Assembly: GCA_015491135.1 (NCBI GenBank)
Contig: WFWK01000057.1
Coordinates: 1-5,958, forward strand
DNA: 5,958 bases
DNA from: Patescibacteria group bacterium
GTDB lineage: Bacteria; Patescibacteriota; Minisyncoccia; Phycocordibacterales; UBA2100
Direction of reading: 5' to 3'
Of this stretch, positions 1 to 3,322 are shown piece after piece. Position 1 is the stretch's first letter; every line of letters begins with the position of its first letter. A program made the translations under genes and the position numbers. The notes below the pieces were generated by a model. The model was given only the letters and a program-made list of their open reading frames with translations, did not search any database and was not told the origin of the DNA.

Positions 1-24
1 CGCCCAACAGGTGGGAGTTGGGCG
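1..24 (+). repeat. Perfect 8-bp hairpin abutting the ribosome binding site
   Basis: CGCCCAAC (1-8) and GTTGGGCG (17-24) are exact reverse complements separated by the 8-nt loop AGGTGGGA. No T-tract follows, so a standard intrinsic terminator is unlikely, although the end of an upstream gene lies outside the window. The 3' arm touches the purine-rich Shine-Dalgarno of the next gene, so the hairpin may be a 5'-UTR element affecting translation or mRNA stability. That role is inference. Confidence 0.55.
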
Positions 25-26
25 AG

Positions 27-31
27 AGGAG
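27..31 (+). promoter_or_regulatory. Shine-Dalgarno AGGAG deciding the ATG at 39
   Basis: AGGAG lies 7 nt before the ATG at 39, an ideal spacing. It selects this ATG over the TTG at 18, which would fall inside the hairpin arm, and over the in-frame ATG at 48. It is the only clear Shine-Dalgarno in front of any gene in the window. Confidence 0.7.
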
Positions 32-38
32 AAATAAA

Positions 39-329
39 ATGAAGAAGATGGCGGTTGTTATCGCTCTTGTTTTTGCAGTAACGCTACTTTATGCCCAAAA
101 CGGGAAATCGGGTGATAATTACGCTGCAAACCACTTTCAAGAAAATGAGATTGTGCGCGTGTATATCTGTGCCGCACAAAAATACTTTGATCGAGCCGGC
201 GTGTGGTGCAACTTTGTTAAAAAGGAGCCATTCTACAAATGTAGAATGCGTTCAAACCGGGAGTGGCCCAGCTATCCAAATAGTAGTTTCGGGTTCTTTA
301 TCAGATGCGTCAAGGATTTTGATCGGTGA
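39..329 (+). CDS. Small putative secreted Cys-containing protein
   Basis: The product is 96 aa. Residues 2-3 are Lys-Lys, residues 4-19 are hydrophobic, and Leu17-Tyr18-Ala19 followed by Gln20 is a plausible signal peptidase I site, so the mature protein would be about 77 aa outside the membrane. It has four cysteines (44, 57, 68, 90), enough for two disulfides. The C-terminus (Gly85-Phe-Phe-Ile-Arg-Cys-Val-Lys-Asp93) resembles the closing strand of formylglycine-generating-enzyme, DUF1566 or fibrobacter-paralogous-type domains, which often end in a G-x-(V/I)-R-C-V pattern. The protein is far too short for a full domain of those families, so it could be a remnant of one. The start is set by AGGAG at 27-31. 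Two perfect inverted repeats (151-179 and 229-248) lie inside the frame. I do not recognise a function, and the gene is less certain than the others. Confidence 0.5.
   Translation: MKKMAVVIALVFAVTLLYAQNGKSGDNYAANHFQENEIVRVYICAAQKYFDRAGVWCNFVKKEPFYKCRMRSNREWPSYPNSSFGFFIRCVKDFDR
151..179 (+). repeat. 7-bp inverted repeat with TTGTGC/GCACAA arms
   Basis: TTGTGCG (151-157) and CGCACAA (173-179) are exact reverse complements with a 15-nt spacer, inside the small upstream reading frame. The same TTGTGC/GCACAA core recurs in the hairpins at 342-363 and 469-494. It may be chance. Confidence 0.35.
229..248 (+). repeat. 8-bp perfect hairpin inside the small upstream gene
   Basis: CATTCTAC (229-236) and GTAGAATG (241-248) pair perfectly around the tetraloop AAAT. 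The hairpin lies within the putative secreted-protein frame, over the Phe-Tyr-Lys-Cys-Arg-Met region. No T-tract follows, so it is not a terminator. Confidence 0.4.
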
Positions 330-341
330 TGTAGCGTACCC

Positions 342-363
342 CGCTTGTGCGCAGGCACAAGCG
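342..363 (+). repeat. 9-bp perfect GC-rich hairpin after the small gene
   Basis: CGCTTGTGC (342-350) and GCACAAGCG (355-363) pair perfectly around the loop GCAG. It begins 12 nt after the stop of the small upstream gene, where a 3'-end hairpin would be expected. The following bases (AGGCGATCATTC) contain no U-run, so efficient intrinsic termination is doubtful. It may act as an mRNA 3'-end stabiliser or a factor-dependent pause. Confidence 0.45.
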
Positions 364-406
364 AGGCGATCATTCTTGTATACTCTCTGTTTGTTTAGTG
401 GTCGTT

Positions 407-415
407 TGCTATACT
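407..415 (+). promoter_or_regulatory. Extended -10 promoter for the structured 5' region
   Basis: TGC followed by TATACT (410-415) fits the extended -10 pattern TGnTATAAT with one mismatch in the hexamer. A good -35 at 16-18 nt is not visible, as is common for extended -10 promoters. Transcription would begin near 421-423, just before the large stem-loop that opens at 428. This unit could be a separate small RNA or a long 5' leader reading into rplJ. A second TATACT occurs at 379-384 without the TGn extension. Confidence 0.5.
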
Positions 416-427
416 GTTACTGTTCTT

Positions 428-519
428 GCTACCGCGTGGTGTCGGAAGGTCACCTATGCGACTCTCCCGGGCACAATCAATACTCCTTGTGCCCTGACCC
501 TTCGGCACCGCGCGGTGGT
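428..519 (+). ncRNA. Large structured RNA element, family unknown
   Basis: A long stem can be drawn directly: 428-452 pairs with 495-519 over 25 positions, with several G-U wobbles and one A-C mismatch (A447 opposite C500). Inside it, GGGCACAA (469-476) pairs perfectly with TTGTGCCC (487-494) around a 10-nt loop, stacking directly on the outer stem on its 3' side. The 5' side has a 16-nt unpaired bulge (453-468, CCTATGCGACTCTCCC). Such a one-sided bulge in a nearly uninterrupted helix suggests a selected RNA fold. It begins about 6 nt after the start predicted from the promoter at 407-415. I looked for signatures of SRP RNA, 5S rRNA, tmRNA, RNase P RNA and tRNA and found none. It could be a small RNA, a riboregulator of the rplJ transcript, or a GC-rich inverted repeat with no RNA role. 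Confidence 0.5.
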
Positions 520-558
520 TGGAAACTTTATTAATTTTATGTGCATAAGCGATTTTGC

Positions 559-586
559 TTGATTTTTATTTGCAAAAAAGTAAACT
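559..586 (+). promoter_or_regulatory. Sigma-70-type promoter for rplJ-rplL
   Basis: TTGATT (559-564) and TAAACT (581-586) are separated by 16 nt, each matching four of six consensus positions. Initiation would fall near 592-594, directly at the first base pairs of the L10 leader, which supports this as the stalk operon promoter. An A-rich spacer stretch (574-579) lies between the boxes. Confidence 0.5.
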
Positions 587-592
587 GTACAG

Positions 593-660
593 GCCGGGCT
601 TAAGACAGCGTGCATTGTCTTTTGGCAAGTCAGACGCGCCGAGGTCGATCTAAGTCCGTT
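593..660 (+). ncRNA. Ribosomal protein L10 leader (autoregulatory 5'-UTR element)
   Basis: The region carries the sequence signature of L10 leaders: AAGACAG (602-608) on the 5' side and CCGAGGTC (639-646) on the 3' side. A closing stem pairs 595-602 with 651-658. GAC (604-606) can pair with GTC (644-646). Next to it A607 faces GAG (641-643), the expected kink-turn-like junction. GCGTG (608-612) pairs with CGCGC (635-639), and TTGTC (615-619) pairs with GGCAA (624-628) around TTTT. In the known family, L10, usually complexed with L7/L12, binds this RNA by mimicry of its 23S rRNA site and represses the operon. The location 25-92 nt before rplJ fits. No terminator with a U-run follows, so control is more likely translational than by attenuation (inference). 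Confidence 0.8.
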
Positions 661-684
661 TACAAGCCAAAAGTTTTACTTGCT

Positions 685-1182
685 ATGGCTAAAACAAGAC
701 AACAAAAAGAAGAGATCTTAAACAAACTGGTCTTGGCTTTTGACGAATCCGCTTCAACTACCTTTGTGCATTTTACCGGCATTTCAGTTTCCGAGGAAAC
801 CGAAATTCGCCGCGCTGTTAGAGAAAAGGGATTGAGATACTATGTAGCGAAAAAAACCCTAATGCGCAAGGCGTGGGAGAAGGTTGGAGCAAAAGGAGAG
901 GCACCGGAGCTTGAGGGTGAGATTGCCGTGGTATACGGCGACAGAGAAGACCCGACAGCATCGGCCCGTGAGATTTACCAGTTTGTTAAACAACTAAAAG
1001 ACAAACTCTCAATAGTTGGTGGTATCTACCAAGGAGAGTTTAAAGATGCGGTGGCGATGAATGAGATTGCCACAATTCCGCCTGTTGAGATATTGCGTGG
1101 AATGTTTGTTAACGTTATAAACAGTCCAATTCAAGGGCTTGTTGTGGCGTTAAATCAAATTGCGGATAAAAAATCCGAATAA
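685..1182 (+). CDS. rplJ: 50S ribosomal protein L10 (uL10)
   Basis: The product is 165 aa, the usual length for L10. L10 forms the base of the ribosomal stalk: its N-terminal domain binds 23S rRNA at the GTPase-associated centre with L11, and its C-terminal helix holds L7/L12 dimers. The N-terminus (Met-Ala-Lys-Thr-Arg-Gln-Gln-Lys-Glu-Glu) is typical. Residues 27-62 contain the family core, including Val-Ala-Lys-Lys-Thr-Leu-Met-Arg at 54-61. Residues 131-165 (Ile-Pro-Pro-Val-Glu-Ile-Leu-Arg onward) form the end of the globular domain and the stalk helix that binds L7/L12. The ATG at 685 is chosen over an upstream GTG at 610, because the latter lies inside the L10 leader and would add 25 non-family residues. 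There is no Shine-Dalgarno. rplL follows after 34 nt, so the two are probably cotranscribed under L10-leader control. Confidence 0.95.
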   Translation: MAKTRQQKEEILNKLVLAFDESASTTFVHFTGISVSEETEIRRAVREKGLRYYVAKKTLMRKAWEKVGAKGEAPELEGEIAVVYGDREDPTASAREIYQFVKQLKDKLSIVGGIYQGEFKDAVAMNEIATIPPVEILRGMFVNVINSPIQGLVVALNQIADKKSE

Positions 1183-1216
1183 TTATATTTATTATAAGCT
1201 TAAATAAATTAAAATT
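1183..1216 (+). other. AT-rich rplJ-rplL spacer with a weak inverted repeat
   Basis: Of 34 bases, 32 are A or T. TTTATT (1188-1193) and AATAAA (1203-1208) are reverse complements flanking the palindrome TAAGCTTA (1195-1202), giving a weak A/T hairpin with one bulged base. No Shine-Dalgarno precedes the rplL ATG. The unpaired, U/A-rich context could allow direct 30S loading and the higher L7/L12 output that four to six copies per ribosome require, but this is inference. Confidence 0.4.
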
Positions 1217-1774
1217 ATGACAGAAGAGAAAAAAGAAGAACAACAAGAAAACCAAGAGCAACAAGAAGCTCAAACCGACTCTCAAGAGACAAAAGAGGAG
1301 AAAAAAGAAGAAGCTCAAGAGGAGGTAAAACAAGAAGCTAAAGAAGAAACTATACAAGAGGCTTCTGAAGAAAAAGACAACGCAGAAGAGGCAGAAGAAG
1401 TTGAGGTTCCCGAGGAGTTCAAGACTTTGATTGAACAAATAGAGAACATGACTGTTTTGCAACTTCACGAGCTTGTTAAAGTTTTGGAGAAGAAATTTGG
1501 CGTTTCGGCTGCAGCAGTTGCGGTAGCCGGAGCTGGCGGAGCAGACGCCGGAGGTGAGGAGAAAGATGAGTTTGAAGTTGTTCTCTCTGCCGTAGGTGAT
1601 AAAAAGATTGCCGTCATCAAGGCTGTAAAAGAGATTCTCGGTCTTGGTCTTAAAGAGGCAAAGGAGATGGTAGAGAGCGTACCTGCCACAGTAAAAGCCG
1701 GAGTAAAGAAAGAAGAAGCCGAGGAGATAAAAGGCAAGCTGGAAGAAGCCGGAGCTACTGTAGAGTTGAAGTAA
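1217..1774 (+). CDS. rplL: 50S ribosomal protein L7/L12 (bL12) with acidic N-terminal extension
   Basis: L7/L12 dimers form the flexible stalk that recruits and activates translational GTPases. The product is 185 aa; the family is usually about 120-130 aa. Residues ~66-98 are the dimerisation/L10-binding helical domain (Thr79-Val-Leu-Gln-Leu-His-Glu-Leu-Val). Residues ~98-116 are the Ala/Gly hinge. Residues ~117-185 are the factor-binding C-terminal domain, with Lys129-Lys130-Ile-Ala-Val-Ile-Lys and the Gly142-Leu-Gly-Leu-Lys-Glu-Ala-Lys motif intact. The odd part is residues 1-64: 25 Glu, 10 Gln and 8 Lys, no aromatic residue, likely disordered or one long charged helix. The only ATG is at 1217 in front of this extension, and it has no Shine-Dalgarno. 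An in-frame TTG at 1427 with GAGGAG 9 nt upstream would give a normal-length 115-aa protein. A strong terminator begins 30 nt after the stop. Confidence 0.95.
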   Translation: MTEEKKEEQQENQEQQEAQTDSQETKEEKKEEAQEEVKQEAKEETIQEASEEKDNAEEAEEVEVPEEFKTLIEQIENMTVLQLHELVKVLEKKFGVSAAAVAVAGAGGADAGGEEKDEFEVVLSAVGDKKIAVIKAVKEILGLGLKEAKEMVESVPATVKAGVKKEEAEEIKGKLEEAGATVELK

Positions 1775-1804
1775 AATCTTACTCTGCTTTAGCTTTAAAA
1801 AACT

Positions 1805-1839
1805 TGAAAACCCCTCGCCAATATGGCGAGGGGTTTTCA
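1805..1839 (+). terminator. Intrinsic terminator of rplJ-rplL
   Basis: A 15-bp perfect stem pairs 1805-1819 with 1825-1839 around the loop AATAT. The GC-rich core is CCCCTCGCC/GGCGAGGGG, flanked by an A-tract on the left and TTTTC on the right. Because A and T tracts both flank the core, it could stop transcription from either direction. It separates the stalk operon from the next gene. Confidence 0.9.
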
Positions 1840-1859
1840 TAAGACCTGGGTTTTGGCTT

Positions 1860-1887
1860 TTGTTCAAGTCTAAAATTGTTATAGAAT
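1860..1887 (+). promoter_or_regulatory. Promoter with -10 adjoining the start codon (leaderless type)
   Basis: TAGAAT (1882-1887) matches the -10 consensus in five of six bases and ends 7 nt before the ATG at 1895. A weak -35 candidate TTGTTC (1860-1865) is 16 nt upstream. Transcription would start at or within a base or two of the ATG, giving a leaderless mRNA. It follows directly after the rplL terminator. Confidence 0.55.
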
Positions 1888-1894
1888 AGTCCAC

Positions 1895-2476
1895 ATGTCG
1901 GATACATTGGCAAAACTTTTCGGCTCTCAAGCTAGGGTGAAAATTTTACGTTTGCTTTTGGCAAATCAAAATTCTTTTTTCACTTTGGATGAAATAGCAA
2001 AAAGAACACGAACTCAAAAAGATACTGCTCGTAAGGAAATCAATTTGCTGGTTAAACTTTCTCTTGTGGATAAAACAAAAGAAGGCAGAGTGTTTGTTTA
2101 CAAAATATCCCCGTCAAAGTATATGCCACCTTTGGCTTCACTGCTTCTTTCAACTTCAGATGAAGAAGTACATGAGATTGTTAAAAAAATAGCATCATCT
2201 GCAAAAATTGACCTACTGGTTTTAACGGGTGTGTTTTTGCCTCAAAGGCCTCCCGTGTCGGTTGATATGTTGATTGTGGCAAATTCATACAATGACAGAA
2301 AGCTTAAAAACGCCATATCCGCAATTGAAGCCTCTTTGGGAAAGGAGATAAAATATGCTGTCTTTAGTGTAAAAGATTTTCAATATCGTATAGACATACA
2401 TGACAGACTGGTCAGAGATGTGTTTGATTATCCTCATCAAGTACTTGTGGATAAGAAAGGCTTGCAACTTAAATAA
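1895..2476 (+). CDS. Winged-helix protein with degenerate MNT nucleotidyltransferase-like domain
   Basis: The product is 193 aa. Residues ~5-72 read as an ArsR/MarR-like winged helix: Ala13-Arg-Val-Lys-Ile-Leu-Arg-Leu-Leu is the first helix, ~29-55 the helix-turn-helix (Leu31-Asp-Glu-Ile-Ala, Thr44-Ala-Arg-Lys-Glu-Ile-Asn recognition helix), and ~56-72 the wing. Residues ~104-187 have the strand pattern of a minimal (MNT) nucleotidyltransferase fold: Ile105-Asp-Leu-Leu-Val-Leu-Thr-Gly, Val123-Asp-Met-Leu-Ile-Val-Ala-Asn, then Leu148-Gly-Lys-Glu-Ile-Lys-Tyr-Ala. The usual Gly-Ser is replaced by Thr111-Gly112, and the first Asp of the Asp-x-Asp motif appears to be Ser122, with only Asp124 kept. 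Catalysis is therefore unlikely, and a sensor or regulator role is more plausible. It probably binds DNA, and the palindrome at 2501-2515 just downstream is a candidate site. The second-domain assignment is by pattern only. Confidence 0.75.
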   Translation: MSDTLAKLFGSQARVKILRLLLANQNSFFTLDEIAKRTRTQKDTARKEINLLVKLSLVDKTKEGRVFVYKISPSKYMPPLASLLLSTSDEEVHEIVKKIASSAKIDLLVLTGVFLPQRPPVSVDMLIVANSYNDRKLKNAISAIEASLGKEIKYAVFSVKDFQYRIDIHDRLVRDVFDYPHQVLVDKKGLQLK

Positions 2477-2500
2477 CATGCTAAAATATATGTAAGGTCG

Positions 2501-2515
2501 CTTATAAATTATAAG
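2501..2515 (+). promoter_or_regulatory. Perfect 15-bp palindrome, candidate operator
   Basis: CTTATAA and TTATAAG are exact inverted repeats around one central A. The palindrome ends one base before the -10 hexamer TAAAAT (2517-2522) of the membrane-protein gene, where a bound dimer would block RNA polymerase. The neighbouring winged-helix protein is a natural candidate ligand (inference). At 7 bp of pure A/T plus one C-G pair it could also be chance in AT-rich DNA. Confidence 0.4.
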
Positions 2516-2516
2516 T

Positions 2517-2522
2517 TAAAAT
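2517..2522 (+). promoter_or_regulatory. -10 box adjoining the ATG at 2531
   Basis: TAAAAT matches the -10 consensus in five of six bases and ends 8 nt before the ATG. No convincing -35 is visible and there is no Shine-Dalgarno. The predicted start point falls at or next to the initiation codon, indicating a leaderless mRNA. The downstream bases AGT repeat those after the -10 box at 1882-1887. Confidence 0.5.
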
Positions 2523-2530
2523 AGTAGACT

Positions 2531-3217
2531 ATGTTAATGCAAACTTGGGCAGACGTGCTCACACAATCATTTCAAGCCGTTTGGACAAACTTCGTTTTGT
2601 TCGTCCCAACGCTATTTTTTGCGATATTGTTTGTTATCATCGGTTGGCTTGTCGGATCGGTAGCCGGCAGACTCACAAAACAAGTAATGGACTCGCTTAA
2701 AATAGACAACGCGCTTAAAAGTACAGGGCTTGATGAGGTGGCCGCAAGAGGCGGTTTTAAACTCTCAGCCGGAGGCTTTTTGGGTTGGCTTGTAAAATGG
2801 TTTGTTATAGTTGTATTTTTGGTTACAGCTCTTGAAATTTTGGGTCTATCTCAGGTAACGGCATTTTTGTACGGAACTGTGCTTTTGTTCTTGCCCAGAG
2901 TTATAGTTGCGGTTTTGATTTTGCTTATCGCCGCTGTTTTGGCAGAGTTTGTACGAGATGTAGTGGTTGGAACGGCGCGCACAGCACAAATCAAAGGAGC
3001 CAAGTTCTTGGGCGCTATGGCTAAGTGGTCAATTTGGGTGTTTGCCCTTCTGGCTGCGCTGGTTCAGATAGGTATTGCAACTTCTTTCTTGCAGACTTTG
3101 TTTGGCGGAATAGTTGTTGCTCTGTCTTTGGCTTTTGGTTTGGCTTTTGGTTTGGGAGGAAAAGACACCGCTGCGCGTATTCTTGAAAAGCTTGAAAAGG
3201 AGATAAACGATAAGTAA
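2531..3217 (+). CDS. Membrane protein with MscS-like pore helix (conserved TM-helix family)
   Basis: The product is 228 aa with five hydrophobic segments at about 20-44, 83-105, 113-140, 160-181 and 185-208. Residues 191-210 (Phe-Gly-Gly-Ile-Val-Val-Ala-Leu-Ser-Leu-Ala-Phe-Gly-Leu-Ala-Phe-Gly-Leu-Gly-Gly) show the small-residue, Gly/Ala-spaced pattern of the MscS pore-lining third helix. Residues 50-82 match the linker of the conserved TM-helix family (CmpX-like): Leu-Lys-Ile-Asp-Asn-Ala-Leu, then Gly-Leu-Asp-Glu-Val-Ala. The beta-rich cytoplasmic domain of true MscS channels is missing: the protein stops about 18 residues after the pore helix with a charged tail. It probably sits in the cytoplasmic membrane and may respond to tension or osmotic change, but channel activity is not established. 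An in-frame ATG at 2537 is an alternative start. A strong terminator follows 19 nt after the stop. Confidence 0.8.
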   Translation: MLMQTWADVLTQSFQAVWTNFVLFVPTLFFAILFVIIGWLVGSVAGRLTKQVMDSLKIDNALKSTGLDEVAARGGFKLSAGGFLGWLVKWFVIVVFLVTALEILGLSQVTAFLYGTVLLFLPRVIVAVLILLIAAVLAEFVRDVVVGTARTAQIKGAKFLGAMAKWSIWVFALLAALVQIGIATSFLQTLFGGIVVALSLAFGLAFGLGGKDTAARILEKLEKEINDK

Positions 3218-3235
3218 AAACCCATTAAAACGACA

Positions 3236-3274
3236 CAACACAAAACCCGCCTTTCAAAGGCGGGTTTTGTGTTG
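3236..3274 (+). terminator. Long intrinsic terminator, bidirectional
   Basis: Two 19-nt arms (3236-3254 and 3256-3274) are exact reverse complements around a single central C. The GC core is CCCGCC/GGCGGG, with an A-tract before it and TTTTGTGTT after it. It ends the membrane-protein transcript and insulates the AI-2E gene. A GTG at 3269 inside the right arm opens the AI-2E frame but is not a credible start. Confidence 0.9.
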
Positions 3275-3307
3275 CAGATATCTTTTCATTTTCTCTTTTG
3301 TAATGTG

Positions 3308-3316
3308 TGCTATAAT
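3308..3316 (+). promoter_or_regulatory. Perfect extended -10 promoter, leaderless start at 3323
   Basis: TGC followed by TATAAT (3311-3316) is a perfect extended -10 element. The hexamer ends 6 nt before the ATG at 3323, so the transcript should begin at or next to the start codon. No clear -35 is needed or seen. This is the best promoter in the window and the main reason for choosing the ATG at 3323. Confidence 0.75.
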
Positions 3317-3322
3317 CAAATT

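Noticed and set aside
428..519. The structured element as SRP RNA, 5S rRNA, tmRNA or a tRNA
   Set aside because: The SRP GGAA tetraloop with AGCAGCC partner, 5S conserved loops, a CCA end and a cloverleaf are all absent, despite a chance CGGAAGG.
91..562. Open frames at 91-534 and 347-562 on the + strand
   Set aside because: Both run through the hairpins, the promoter and the large stem-loop, show no family resemblance, and have no Shine-Dalgarno or adjoining -10 box in a sensible position.
547..570. AAGC-GATTTT-GCTT followed by a T-rich stretch as a terminator
   Set aside because: The stem is only 4 bp, and the T-rich part is interrupted and overlaps the better-supported -35 box at 559-564.
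610..684. Upstream GTG start adding 25 residues to L10
   Set aside because: The codons are the L10 leader RNA itself; the family N-terminus Met-Ala-Lys-Thr-Arg begins at 685.
1230..1400. GA-rich repetitive stretch as a DNA repeat or CRISPR-like array
   Set aside because: There is no fixed repeat unit or spacing; it is explained by Glu, Lys and Gln codons in the L7/L12 extension.
1115..1930. Long minus-strand open frame of 271 codons opposite rplL
   Set aside because: It is the antisense of the purine-rich L7/L12 extension, giving a Phe/Leu/Ser-biased nonsense protein. It also runs through the rplL terminator and overlaps three real features.
3269..3322. Upstream GTG start for the AI-2E protein
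   Set aside because: It lies inside the terminator stem, upstream of a perfect extended -10 that points to the ATG at 3323.
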